NCBI GenBank assembly: GCA_023055505.1 | Contig: JALIRH010000004.1 | Span: forward strand, 31,439,502 to 31,503,501 | DNA length: 64,000 nucleotides | Direction: 5' to 3' | DNA from: Callipepla californica brunnescens | Lineage: Eukaryota > Chordata > Aves > Galliformes > Odontophoridae | In this document: positions 13,501 to 26,837 of the stretch, one piece after another | Numbering within the stretch: the first letter of the stretch is position 1 | Layout: every line of letters starts with the position of its first letter | Notes under the pieces: model-generated | Told to the model about the DNA's origin: nothing | Databases searched by the model: none | What the model saw: only the letters and a program-made list of their open reading frames with translations | Made by a program: the position numbers and the translations under genes

Positions 13501-14290
13501 CTGCAGGTGGGGCTTCGCTACCCCGAGCACCGCAGGAAGGCTTTAGGTTCTCTGTTAGGTGACCTCGCTGGTTTTGAAATGTATTCATCGGTTTTGTAAT
13601 TGCGATAAATGGGAGGAGTGGCAGGAACCTGTTTGCTTGCCCCTCAGTAGAGTCAAAGCCCTTCCTTGGTAGTTAAGAATGGGACGTTCCTGTTTTACTT
13701 TCTAGTCCAATGAATGAACATTGTATAAGTGTCTGTGAAATACTGTCCAAAGAGAAGTTACCTCACAAATCCCTGTACCCATACGTGTCCAACAAGAAAT
13801 TTATGACCATTTGAATGCGTTATAAAGCAGAGTTTTCCTAGTTATGGGGTGCGTGTGTTGCCTGTCATCCCAACAAGGGATTCAGCCTCTATCTCTTGCA
13901 TGCTGTCACATGTGATTTTCACTCAGTTCCATACATTTCCAGGTAAACAATTAAGATTCTCAGTGAAAATCACACATTGCAAGGAAAGCATGGAAAATAG
14001 CCACTGAAAATCAGTTTCACGTGTTAAGGTGTTATTCTTTTAGTTCAAGTACAACTGAAATGCAGGAACCTCTATGAGCTTTCTCATATACTTCAAAGTA
14101 TATCTGCTGACCTTAACTTGCTTATGTTTTTTGTTTGTTCATGTATTTTCATCTCTTTCTGTTCCCTTTTCTATTGTTTTTAGGTTAAATTGAATATTTG
14201 CACAACACAATTCTGTGCGGACGGACCGTCACTTTGTTTTGTACCTCAGAAAGTATGAGAATAAGCAGAGTGTTGTTCTCTCTGAATTAA
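13216..14290 (+). promoter_or_regulatory. ZNF410 5' leader with spliced uORF1 and overlapping uORF2
   Basis: A consensus donor (CCG|GTAAGG) at 13222 joins the acceptor TTTTTAG at 14183. The spliced leader then has ATG at 13216, two codons in exon 1, and continues from 14184 to a TGA at 14256-14258 (26 codons plus stop). Its stop overlaps a second ATG at 14255 (ATGA), which opens 11 codons to the TAA at 14288-14290. The main start follows at 14346. Start contexts: uORF1 has G at -3, uORF2 has A at -3, and the main ATG has T at -3 and T at +4, which is weak. Exon 1 and its splicing are inferred from splice consensus only. Confidence 0.55.
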
Positions 14291-14345
14291 AAGTATATAT
14301 CTGTGCCTTGCTGAGGACAGCTGCAGGAATCGAACGCTTGAATCA

Positions 14346-17300
14346 ATGTTATCGGATGAGTTAGAATCCAAACCAGAGGTGAGCAATTATAAAGCCAGTT
14401 TGGTTCCCCAGGCAATAATATGTGTATGTACACACACGGCTGACCACAGATTAATACATGCACATCTAAGATATCTTTAAGAAAACAACACAGACAGCAT
14501 GAATGGTGCAAAAGGCCATGTTGTTTCTTGCAGTTTGTAAGCAGAGCATGTTTATATCCCCATGGTCACTTTGCACACATGCATTCACACATGTCTTTAG
14601 TCTTTACTAAACCTAAAGCCCTTCTGGTACCTGTACCAGACCCATAGCTTTTTAGCCCATTTCCAGCTAGGAGCTTGGGACTTTCCGGACTACTTTTCTT
14701 CCTACTCACGTCTGCTGACAAGCAGAATGCTTACTTGCAGGAGAAATGTTCAAGATGAGTGTTTGTTCAGTAGATAGAAGGGAATCTGGGTGGTTATTGT
14801 ATGACCGGGGACTCTAATCTCTCTCCCCCTTCCCTATGGTTCTTCTTCTATTCGCCTGTCTTCATTTCCCCATTCATCTTCCCCCAGAATGTTGCATAAT
14901 AAGTTTTACACAGGTGTAAATAGACTCATTTTTATCTTTCATTTATTTTTCAGTCTGCTTACACTGTAGCAGATATTTTAAACCAGTATTTTAAAGGAAA
15001 TTATGATTATATGCTGGTAACTCATTGTAGCCATGGTAATGTGGTAAAGTATTTACTGCTTATCAAAGCCCTTCCAACCACACCATTCAGGAAGAGTAGC
15101 TGCATGTTCACAGGAACTCTTGAGTAGTCTCAGCTTGGGCTGCAAGTTCTTTCCCCTTGTCTTCTGATTTTACATAAACTGCTTATGATTTTTCTCTACA
15201 TTCTGAATGGTAAGGTAGAGGGGATTTTGTGACCTCAGTTCTTTGAGGGAGAGGATTCCCATAGATTATTTTTGACAAATAAGGTCCAGGATACTTGGAA
15301 TGCGTGCTCCCTTATTGCTCAAGTGAACTGTGAGTGGGCCTCATGTTTTCCTACTTTAAGTATTTGTAAATTAGGCATGTTTGCATAATAGTCCTATTTT
15401 CCCATGGCAGGGTTGTACTTTCTCCCCAGTAAACACAGAACATAGTAAGCCATTCTCCTTGAATAAAATCTATTGTGTTTGTAAAGCACATTTTTCTACA
15501 GAATTTTTTTTCTGTACCATCTTTTAAGCCATGTTCCTCAATCTTGATCAGGGCTATTTTATATTATAAATTGGGATTTGTTTGTTATGTGTATTACCAA
15601 ATCCTATACACACCCTCTTTCTGCTTCTGATTGAGAAACCTGTGTATTAAGTAGTTCCTTTTTCCATTCTTCAAATTAGAACAAGTAGATACCGTGTTTT
15701 CACCTCTCAGAAATAGCAGTTCCAGTACCTCCGAAATCCATCATGATTTTACATTTGCTGGTGAGCCATGGCACCATAATTCTCACAGCCATTGCCACAG
15801 ATATTCTTCCATATTCTCTTACCATGTGAAAAAGGTATTGAGTTAACTATTCACAAACAACATTGTATAAATATTCATCAAGATAATACAGATGGATTGC
15901 ATAAGCTTCACTGTTGCTGTTTTTTATCTCTAAGAAAGCAAACATAATACTTGAGTAGAGGCAGATTGTCCCTTGGTAAGCAATTGCAGAGCTGCTCGGA
16001 GAGTTTATAAAGGTAAATGCATCTACCTTTTCTTCTGGATTCCCTGCTCCCAAAGCTGTACTGCTTGCATTCCTTGCGTTCCTCAGGAAAGTGATAAGAT
16101 CTGCATTTTGCATTTTCTAAGCCTTCAGAGCAAATTGTTAACACTGCAAACATTTCCAGCCACCTCTACCACACTGATCCACTTTCTGCTTTCTTCTGTC
16201 TGGGAGGCTTTACCATAGTTAATCAAGTGAACTACAGCTCTGGTCTGTAAGCTGACATGGCTGTTGAATCTTTCTCTGCTCCTCAGCACCTCACAAGGAG
16301 AGATTCTTATGAGGACATTTTATGGTAGAAAAGTATCTTAGTTTCTAGCTGATTAGCCTCCTGCTGTCCACCCCACGTTTCTTTGCCACCCTTCCCCCTC
16401 TAGTAAATGTTATTTTGACCTTTTGATTTTGTAGCAGTTCACTGGTTAAATTTAGAACAGAAGCAGTATCGATTAAAACATGGTCTGTGCTGCTCTGGGA
16501 GTCTAGTCTAGCCCTGCAGTGGGAGGGCAGTCTGGGACACTTCACTGGAACAACCTTTCTCTTCTTTTCCTCCCTGCCACTCACCACCCCAAACAAAGCA
16601 GCTGTGTCTGCTATTTCTTGGCATCTGAATCATCTGATAAAAGGGGTCTGTTTATAGGGCACAAACTTCAACCTGATCCATACCAGATATCCATTTGTTT
16701 CTTTAATGCAGATGCTTTTTTCAGCAACGTCTAGAAGAGGTTTCCAGTTCTTTAAATAGATTCTTTTTTTTTTTTTTTTTTCTTTTGGGTCAAGGACATT
16801 GCCCAAGTCTTCTTGGTAATACAAGCATTCTGCACTGCTTGGAGTGATGAGATACTGCAGTCATCCTGTCCTGCTATTTCTCACTTAATAGCAGGGATGA
16901 TGATTGTTTAAGTGACAAGAGCCAATAAATATTTTATGTTTTTAGAACCTACGTTGTGTACATAAAGGATTTTCAGAGTTCAGTTGTATTTCAGCCAAGG
17001 TAAGGGAGAGTATATTTAAGAAGATGGTGAAGCAGAGCCAAAAAAAATTATTCATAGGAAGCTGTAATTGAACTTTGCTCATCCTATCTCCCTCTAGTGC
17101 TCATAGATTCTCTCTGTACAGATCTTATGTGGTCCTTAGCCTTGAATCTCAGAGTTTAGGATGTTTTTTTGTGGTAAATATCAAAATTTATATTAAATTC
17201 CAAGTGACATTTTCTTGCACGGGTCTTGGTTATAGATCAAAGCTACTTTACACCTCTTTCTTTTTCCTTTTATGACTTGGTAATATTCTCTACACTCATG

Positions 17301-20300
17301 TCTTAATATGCTGTGTGGCTTTGCTTACGGAGCAGCTCTCTGGATATACTTACAGAGTGATCAGTCCCCCTCTTTTCATTGGCATTTTATATACACCACC
17401 TCAGGAGTACTCAGAACCCGTCTGTATTCAGTTTGTGATGTCAGATATTACAGAGTTACAAGATCTGATGAACTGTAGCACCCTGAGAGATTCCTCCCCT
17501 TCTGGACCTTCAGACAGAAGACCCCTGGGCTGTTCCTGAGTCCAACCAGAAGTGAGGCTAAACTGAAATTGCAAATATTCCCCCGATGTGTGCACACAGA
17601 CAGTACAAATGTGTATGACTATAAACACTAACACAGGGGGGAGGACAATACCTTTACAGTCACCCACAAACAGCATTCATGTGGAATGGGAAAACAGATC
17701 ACTGATTCACCAGGAAATCAGGCTTGAAATTTGCTAACATCTCACACGTGTCCTAACTTGATGGACACACATACTCACACTTTCATGGATTTATCCAGTC
17801 TTAATCAGACCTTGAGCATCTGTATCTGACCTTTGGTGTTTTTTTGTTTGTTTTTTTTCTAGCCTCTGGCCAGGATTTTAATGTTTCCAGGTTGTGATTT
17901 TTCTCCGATTCACAGGCTAGTTTGACTTGAATTTTACTTGTTGGACACGCTTGGAAACTGTTAGGAGCAAACAGCATTTGAGAAGACAAGATGGGCTGCA
18001 GCCCTGACCTATAGCCTGCTAATTGATATAGCCTGGTAATTAGTTAGCCCCTTTTTATCCCCATCCATTCCTGTTCCCATGGTTATTTCTCCCCTATCTA
18101 CCTTGATCTCCACCCCCCTATGATGTTTCCCTGTTCCCACAGCACTGGTTGGGACACTGTAATAATAAATTTTGCTCAGTTTTACGGTTCCTCTTGTATC
18201 CCATGAGAAGCTTATTCTTTTCTGTAAGACCTGTTCTAGAAACCCTTGATATTTTCCTACCTCTTGCAAAGTTTTTGGTTGAATTTCTCCAAGGTCATGC
18301 TGAAATTGTTCACGTTCAGCCCATCCATCTTTGTCCCAGGAGTTCTGATCTTTGTTATTCTCTCATCTACAGTTTGTTATTCTGCGTATCTATGTATGTG
18401 ATTTATTACCTCTTCTGTTCCTTGTTTGTCTTTTATGTTGAATGGCCAATTGTGAGGATATCTGGTAGCTTCCTGTTTGCTTTCAGCTGTAAAACCAAAT
18501 TAAAAGACACTTAAGAAAGCAGTACATAGTGTGTAATGATTTTTTTTTTCCCCGTTCACATTCTAGTTGCTGTAGTCACAACAAGGGAGGTTTCTGAAAG
18601 TACCTAGCTGTTAAGAGGCAAATGTCACGTTAAAATTTGTGTTTCCCCTTAATCATTTGACAGAGTTGGGAGTTTTGTTTAAGTTTTTGTGTTGTTTTTT
18701 TTTTCTTGTAAATTTTAATAATGCAAGTGATTTATATTTTTGTATTTTCTTCTTCTTCTCTTGGCCCCTAATTCTCCTTACTCATTTGTTATTACTTTAC
18801 AAGGAAAATTGAAATTATCTTTTCTGTTCTGGGTATCTATTTTGTGGCTGCTGCATTCTGCTTCTCCCTGGTGGCTTAGTGTTGATGTGTGGGAGTGGAG
18901 GCTTTGAAACAATACTTTTCTATTGCAGGAGGAAAAATGTTATTTAAGGCCATCTGTACAAAAGGAGAAGAGTTCATAAAAATATACACTTCATAGTGGA
19001 ACAGTAGAGGTCAAGGATAACTTTCAGCTGAACAGCAGTCCCGTAACTTAGTTTGTTGCTCAGTTTTCAGTCCAGTTTGTGGTTGCTTTGTCACCCCTGT
19101 CTTCCATCTCTGATTTGGACAGATGAGACTGTCTGGGTGAATTTCCCCCTTTTCATCTCAAACTTATTCCTCCGATCACTCTTTGCCAACTTTGAAAAGC
19201 CATTTGCTAGACATTTTGCAACAGGTCTCTTGTCTTTTTTATTTTAAAAGGCCAACATGCTAAGTACTTAGATATTATATATTAAAAAAAAGAACACAAC
19301 TATTTCAAAGATTGACCATGGAGAACACTTACTTAGAAGATGACAGTGCAGTAAAGTATCAAGTTCTAAAAATACATTAAATATAATATGAAATAGCCTG
19401 ATGAACCTTTGGCATATTCTGCAGCAATCCAGAACTTGTTAACTTGTTGATTGTTTGTTAAAGAAATGAGACTTTTGTGGATATGTCACAAATGACAAAT
19501 ACAAATGATGCATTCTTTTGTCATTAATGTAAGCTGAAAGAGTGTATAGTCACTTTGATGGTAATAAATAATCTTTTTTGTTCCCTACAAAATACAGGAA
19601 GGGGAGATTCCTGCAGTTAAGTGATAATGGAATAGGCATAATACCTTTCTTAATGATTTGTGCTGCTCTCCACCTAATGTTCAGTCTTTTTTTTTTCCAG
19701 CTGCTGGTTCAGTTTGTTCAGAATACTTCTATTCCACTAGCTCAAGGGCTGGTGGAATCAGAGCCAAAAGACATCACCTGTCTTTCTCTCCTTCCTGTTA
19801 CTGAGACCTCAGAATGCAACAGACTCATGTTACCAGGTAAAATCTATGCGGTGGGTCTTTGTGAGCTTGCCGTTTATAAAGCTGTTCTAACTGCTCAGCT
19901 GTGGTGCATCATCCCTGCCTCTTGCAGAAAATGCATTCCAGTGATGGAGAAACAAGTTCAGAAACTGAACTGAAACTTTTCTCATTTAACAGTGGGGTCT
20001 GACTAGTTAGAAATATCCTTTCCTCCCAGGCTCTCTCAAGTTGTTTTTTTTTGTTGGCTTTTGTTTTTCCTAGGAAAATAACTTCATAGGTGTCTTCATC
20101 ATAATGTTTTTATATTTTTTGTTTTCTCTGCTGTATTTACTTCACCAGATGATGAAAGAGATCTCACTTCTCCGAGTCACAATAATTCTTCCAAAGATGT
20201 TTCTTCATCTGCTGTGTTAAGGAGTCTCCAGGTAAATGTGGGCCCTGATGGAGAAGAAACAAGGGCACAGAGTGTACAGAAACCATCTGAACTTCTGTCA

Positions 20301-23300
20301 TCTCCAGAGACTTCCAGTTTATTGCAGGACCTCCAGCCCAGTGACAGCACTTCATTTATTCTTCTCAACCTAACAAGAGCAGGTAATTCTTCTGTTTGCC
20401 ATTTGTCTGGATGCGTCTCAGAGAACAAAATGCAGGAGATACAAAGTACATCTCTGTCCCTGCTGCTTAGGAAGGGGAAAGGTCATGAAATTTGCTGGCC
20501 ATTATTGCATATTTCAGCAGGATTTAATCGTCAGCAGCTTCCTACAGCACAGAGGTCAGTGGAGACATTTTCTGTGTAGCAATTACACCTGTGCAATGAG
20601 TGCTGGCCTCTGGGAAGCAAAATAAATTTCCCTCTTCCACTTATTACATTATCCTTCTGTTTGATTAAGTTGTCTTCTTTTCTAGGGCTGGGCTCTCCAG
20701 CAGAGCACTTGGTGTTTGTTCAAGATGAAGCAGAAGATTCTGGGAATGACTTTCTCTCTCATGATAGCACAGACAGCAGTACTCCATGGTTCCTGCGAGT
20801 GCAAGAGTTGGCCCATGACAGTTTAATTGCTGCAACTCGAGCACAGCTCGCTAAGAATGCCAAAGCAAGCAATAATGGTAGGGTATCTTCTGATTCTGCC
20901 TCAGAAGTTGTATGTTCCTTACAAGACTCCTAGTTTCATCTTGTTTCTTCCTCTCTCTTTTACTCTTACTTACTTTTAGGCTATTCTGTGTGTCCTCAAA
21001 TCAACAGTAATGGAGACACAGAACAGTCATGTAATTGTTCCATAGTACAAATAGGCTCCTCAGTTTTGAGGCCAGCAGTGCCATGGCAGTCCCTGTGTTT
21101 TCTGGTATATGCAGGAAAGTATATTTCTGACTGCAGCTGTTTTTCCTTTAACTTTCATTTTCGCTTTCAAGACTATTTTTAATGCATACCAAAACTTACC
21201 TTTTTCTTCTCATCTACACTAGGTTTTGAAATGATCTTTCTGGGGAATACGTAATTGGATTTAGACACATTTTTGTGCCAATTATTTCAATTAATAATCA
21301 CAAACTAATGCAAACCCCTTTTTAGCTAGGGTGTTTTTAAATAGTTATCCAGACTGCTACTTAAATTTGGATGGCTGTTATTGGTATAGAGACTATTTTT
21401 AACAGTTTTTGGTGCACTGACTTTCTGTCCTTCTTGTAATAAGCTTCATCTGGTAGCAGGTTGTATGATACAAATAGTTTGCTGGCAGTAGTCTATGGTC
21501 CTGAAGAGGATTGCAAGTCTGTGTCATATCCTTCTGGTGGGTTGAGTAGCAGCATGTAGGGCATGGTAAACAATTAGTAGCCAGCCACATATCTACTTTA
21601 CAATCCTGTTTCATGTTTTATGCTGGTCTTATCTATTAGATTTGACACATTTCAGTCATCTGTATCTTTTTAAGATTTTGGTGGGTTTTTTCTTCCAGGT
21701 GAAAATGTTCATCTTTGCTCAGGAGATGGGCAACCAAAAGACTCTAGCCCCATTCCTCACTTATCTCGTGTGGAAAGGAAGCTGAAATGCACAGTTGAAG
21801 GCTGTGATCGGACATTTGTGTGGCCAGCTCACTTCAAATATCATCTGAAAACACATCGGTGAGCTGAATAAAGCCATATGTTGTCATGAATTTAAAAAAA
21901 GGTGCTCTGTAGTTGGGACTGTATCACCTTTTGATGATAGCAAGCTGTGGAAACCTGGTATAGCTCTTAAAAATTCTAGGCCTGCTGCTCACTTTAGATT
22001 GTCATTTATGTTGAAACATTTTGGCCAGACTTAGGCTATTTTTAAAGTTTCATATTCAATTTAGAATATTTCTGTTTTAACATGTCTTCGATGAAGATGT
22101 TTTTGCTTTTTATTTCAACAACAGAAAAACTTGAATGTTAATGAAAAAAACCATTGAAGAAGATGGTTATGAAACAGCTGTTCTGTTGCTTTGCAGGAAT
22201 GATCGCTCCTTCACCTGCCCAGCAGAAGGCTGTGGAAAAAGCTTTTATGTCTTGCAGAGGCTGAAGGTGCACATGAGAACTCACAATGGTGAAAAACCCT
22301 TTGTTTGTACAGAGCTGGGTTGCGGGAAACAATTCACAACAGCTGGAAATCTGAAGAACCACCTACGAATTCACACTGGTGTGTTTTAGACTTCACCTAT
22401 TTGTGGTCTGCAGAAGTGGGGTCTTTACTGAGGAATAAAGCCTTCCTCCATCCTCAAACTCTTGAAAGTATTATGCTTGTATACCTCTGGCCTTCATTAG
22501 TGTCCCTTTTCTTTTCAAATGAATAGTAAGTGAACACCACTCCTGTAATTATTTTCATAAAGAAGCTATTTTAATTTCCTGAGAAGCACGGTAGCTTAGA
22601 TGTTTATTCTGTGTGAGTCCTGGTAGACAGCTGTAGCTGTACTGACATCTGGCTGAATCTGCCTACGTTATACTGCTTGTAGAATGACTATCTGTGAGAG
22701 ATTTAGGAAGTGAAGAGTACAGTGGAATGAGTATCAAAAATCATCAAAGCCTAATAGAAAAAGGCATTAGGAGAAGGCATTTTAGCATGCAGACTGCTCT
22801 GTTTGTAGTAATGCTGATTCGGGATGTTGCCATCTATTGGATCCTGTGTACTCTTAACTCATGCACAAATTTTTATATTAAATAAAAGAAGAACCTTTAT
22901 TTCATAGTGCTGTATTTTATACATGGTTTGTTATGCTGTCTCATGTGCAGAGTTTTGCCTTTTCAGTGTTTTTAGAAGTTCTGCCAGCCAAAGTATTGAC
23001 AATGCATAGAGTGCTATACATGCTTTTATTGTATAAAGGTGTTTGAAGAGCTGCAGAAGTTCCTTCTGAAATGATCAGCAATTTTACTCTAAGTTAGCAA
23101 AGTTGTTAGTGAATATTCTGGGAGCTTTGCTTGTTTGTTTTTTAAGCCTCAGGGTTAACGCACCACTGAAATAAATGGTCCAGTCCAACCCTCTCAGGAC
23201 ATTCTTGGAGATTCCCTGGTGGCCTGAGAAGGTAGTGTTGCATTACAGCTGGTTAACATTTCAAAATAAACTTGAAAACTGTTAGAGCAGAAGGGCCTCT

Positions 23301-26300
23301 CTCATAAAATGAAATTCCAAATTATGTGGGCTGCTAGCAGCTGTGTGTGCTTTCTGCCTTAAACACTACCGTATGCTAGGTACTTTAAAATACACATGGG
23401 AAAAAGTTGCTGTTTTAAAGGCATTTGCAGCCTAACTAGAACACATGGCTTGGGGGCAGACATTGGGATGTAGTTAAAAGTGATACATGCCAAAAATAAA
23501 ATTTTGAGTGTGCTAGTAACAGGAACCAAAGTTTGTACAGGTGGATTTTTTGTGCTTGAAGCTCCTAACCAAAGCATAAACAAAGTAAATAGGCCCAGGT
23601 TACTCATGCTCAGTCTTCCACAGTAGTGTTCTGCAACCAACAGAATAGTAGCTTCCAGAGGAGTAAAAAAACTGCATTTTGATAATGTGTGATTGAGAGT
23701 TTGATCAGATCTAAGTTATGAACTGCAGATGTACAAATACATCTAATGTTTCTTATCGGTAGAATTCTGTGCTGTTGTTTTTGTCAATGGCAATTTTTAT
23801 TCCTTTCTTTCCAAGTTTTAAATGGTTATAACAAGTGAGAATTTCCAATTAGTGTTTGGGAATGTGCTACTTGTTTCAGTTCTGTAACACCAACTGGTCT
23901 GTTAAATGCTGCAGCAGATATGAAGCTGAGAAATGAACTGTAGGGAGAGTACTGTTAAAGGCAAAATCACAGTAGAAAGAACTTAAAAACAAGTTTACTC
24001 TGAAAGCTATGTACATGTTAGACAATCAAAATAACTGAAGTAGCTTGCTAAATCTCCTATGGAGTTGTTACTCTGACACAGTAATGTAGAAAAAGGCTTG
24101 AAATTGTACTGTTAAACATGGCATAATGAGATCTTTAGTGGGATGTTGCAGGCAAAAGTTAGCTTTAGTTTTATTTAAGGCATTATTGAAAAGGAGTTTA
24201 GAGCAGATTAATTACATTACAGTGCCTACTAGTGTAATCATCTCCCTGGTTGTCATCATGTAGAAAAATGCAAAAATAGCTCTGGAGATGCACACCAATA
24301 ACGACTTTCTATGAGAACAAATTGTACCTTGAATTACTGTTCCTTTGTGGATAAATATAACTGACACGTCTCTATCAGGTTTTTGCCAAGGTCATCCAAA
24401 TCTGAAATAAAGTATAGAATCTGATATGAAGGGAAATACAGCTAATGGGATTTTTGGCATTGAGAGACAGAAGCATAGAAATGGTTGTTAAGACCTGCAT
24501 ATAAATGCTGTATCATATTCCAGGCACTGTTGTATTACTCTTTTGGTGTTTATGCACTTGGAAGATCTCTTTAGAAACAGCATCCTTTCTTGTCTGTCCG
24601 TTAATGATGATCTCAGAATATTTGAGAATTTGAATGTTTCCTCTTGAAAGCTGATAATGAGAATGCTGTAGAAGACTTGAGAAGCATGTGTGTTATTCCT
24701 GCTGACCTTTGTTACGTGTATGGCCATAAAGGAGAATGAGGTAGAGATCTTTAGGCAGTTCTTGGTGACTTAGATCAAATCAAGTTGTGATCCCAAACTT
24801 ACTTTTCCCTTTCAGGGGAAAAACCCTTTCTGTGTGAAGCACAGGGATGTGGTCGTTCCTTTGCCGAGTACTCCAGCCTTCGAAAACATTTGGTTGTCCA
24901 CTCAGGTAAGAAGCTTCATCTGATATGCTGTGATTTAACTGAGAAAAGAACTTCATTGTCAGATTTTGATTTGACTTCCTTAAGAAGAATGCTTTGTTTT
25001 CTATGGAATTTCTGGTTGTGCTTTTTGATAGCTTCGTTTGTGATGCCTGTGGCCTGCACAGTTGATTTTTTTTCTAAACATTATATTTCTGAATTCAACT
25101 TCATTTTTAAGATCTATTTTTTAAAGTGAGTGTTTCTAAGATGTTATGAAGTTGAACAGCTTTTTCATAGCTGTCGTTTTCTTACTTAAAAGATAATTCA
25201 GCACTGCTTTTACATTCATCAGAACTATTCAGTCTTTCATGAGTGGATTTCTGCCATGAGTAGAGGTTTCTTTTTCTTTTTTTTTTAACACCACATACTT
25301 GTAATCTAATACTACAGAGCATTAGATGGGCATTTTGTTCATACTTCAAAGCTTCTGCTTTCTGTTTTGATTGATCTATCTTAAATATCTTCAGTACAAT
25401 ATAAATATGGCTTGTATGAAGAAGGGGGAGTAACTTTTGGGACTGTCTTAGTTCTCCATGTGTTTTATGACATCTGTCTTCCTGTTGTGTAGCTATTGAG
25501 CTCACTCTTATTGGTGTCGTACTTGGTTGTAGATGGAAGGAACGATAGACTCTTTTGTCCATCCTTTGAGGAAATACTTTTACTGTGACAATATCATTCA
25601 GTGTCTACTCAGTCCTACTAACCAGATCCTGCAGTCTGTTGTATGATCAGAGGCTCGCCCCTGATTCCTTGCTATTGGGTCAGTTTGTACTTTCTGTATA
25701 AATACTGAGTAAGAGATTCAATAACTTTCCTCCTATAAATCAGATACTGTGTTACTCTTCAGAGCTGAGTTTTTCAATGGTCAGCAATGCTGGTGTCTAA
25801 AACTCATATGTTCTGGAAGCTTATTGCTCTGTTGGAAACAATAGTATTTCTCACTGTTTTTTTTTTTTTTTCACTAATATTTAGCACAAAGGATATCAAC
25901 AGCCATTTCAAAACAGTAGTATTGACTGTTTGTTTGATGAGATCTTTATTCCCAATTTGTTAACTCATGGGGTAATTTTTCCCCCTTTTTCTCCAAGGAG
26001 TGAAGCCCCATCAGTGCCAAATTTGTGGGAAGACGTTTTCCCAAAGTGGTAGCAGAAATGTGCATATGAGGAAACACCACTCCCGAATTGGAACAGCTGG
26101 AGGCAGAGAGCAAGAACAGCCAGGTAAGGAAGAGAGAAATACCCAAAGGAAGTAGTGGGTGGTCAAAGAGAAGGGGAGAGACCATAAGACAGTAAGGAAT
26201 AAAAGACTGTTCTTCTTGGAGATGAGGGTGGATTGCTCACTCCCCCCCACCTTTTCTAGGATAGAAGACAAAGTAATGTCTGTATTGTGGTTGAGGCAGA

Positions 26301-26837
26301 TAATTTTATTGTTTCAGAAATTAACACAAATCTGATATCTTTTTTTTTTTTCCACATTGAAGTTGTGCTATTTGTTATATATATATATTTGCTTTATGAA
26401 GCCTTTTTTTTAGCGCTGTGTAAATTATTTCAAGAGAAAGCCAAACCTGCGTGAGATTCTGACATACTGTGGCTCAAACAAAACCAATAAATACAGGAGT
26501 TACCATCCATTGGAGATCCAGGTGCTCACAAAGTGGTAACTGATAAAGCAGGTGTCTAATGAATAACTCTGTGCAAATTGGAGGGGTGAAGGGATTGCGT
26601 CATATGTTGTAGTATCATGACGTCGTTTTGTTTTACCCCTTTTTCACACCAGAGTCGTTGATGGGCAGTAGTTTGCTGGAAGAATCTACAGTGCACAGTA
26701 AGAATCTCATCTCTGTGAACTCTCAGCCCAGCCTTGGTGTAGAGTCTCTGCACCTGCCAGATACCGAGTCTATTATCGGAGTGGAGGAGGGTGAGACCAG
26801 CTGCTCTTTCTTCCGCCCTCTTATCTGTAGTGACTGA
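14346..26837 (+). CDS. ZNF410: ZNF410, five-finger C2H2 transcription factor (C-terminus unresolved)
   Basis: In mammals ZNF410 (APA-1) acts almost solely by activating CHD4 and so affects globin silencing. Coding exons: 14346-14378 (within exon 14184-14378), 19701-19836, 20149-20382, 20686-20877, 21699-21858, 22197-22378, 24816-24905, 25998-26123 and from 26653. All junctions are GT-AG with consistent phases. The start gives MLSDELESKPE, identical in memory to mammalian ZNF410. The N-terminal half has SIPLAQGLVESEPKDITCL, VNVGPDGEETRAQ and DEAEDSGNDF. Five complete C2H2 fingers begin at cysteines 229, 259, 289, 319 and 349. The family continues after GVEE with about 55 residues in a further exon, which I could not find. 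Reading through the GTGAGA donor-like site at 26791 stops at 26837 and gives 445 aa (human 478). The fourth inter-finger linker reads SGVKPHQ instead of SGEKPHQ. The true 3' end is uncertain. Confidence 0.95.
14379..19700. other. ZNF410 intron 2
   Basis: AT-rich 5.3-kb intron following MLSDELESKPE. The only repeat of note is an 18-T run at 16764-16781. No exon-like sequence of ZNF410 or another gene was recognised. Confidence 0.75.
22379..24815. other. ZNF410 intron between the exon encoding fingers 2-3 and the exon encoding finger 4
   Basis: The donor is G|GTGTGT (non-optimal) and the acceptor TTTCAG|GGGAA. I saw no exon. A short stretch near 23170-23205 (GGTCCAGTCCAACC) faintly resembles CR1-family 3' sequence but is too short to call. 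Confidence 0.7.

Noticed and set aside
12989..13588. Minus-strand frame of 199 codons over the ZNF410 first exon
   Set aside because: Again a GC-rich stop-poor stretch, with no recognised domain.
23165..23225. Possible CR1 relic (GGTCCAGTCCAACCC)
   Set aside because: Only a short match to CR1-type sequence; too weak to annotate by eye.
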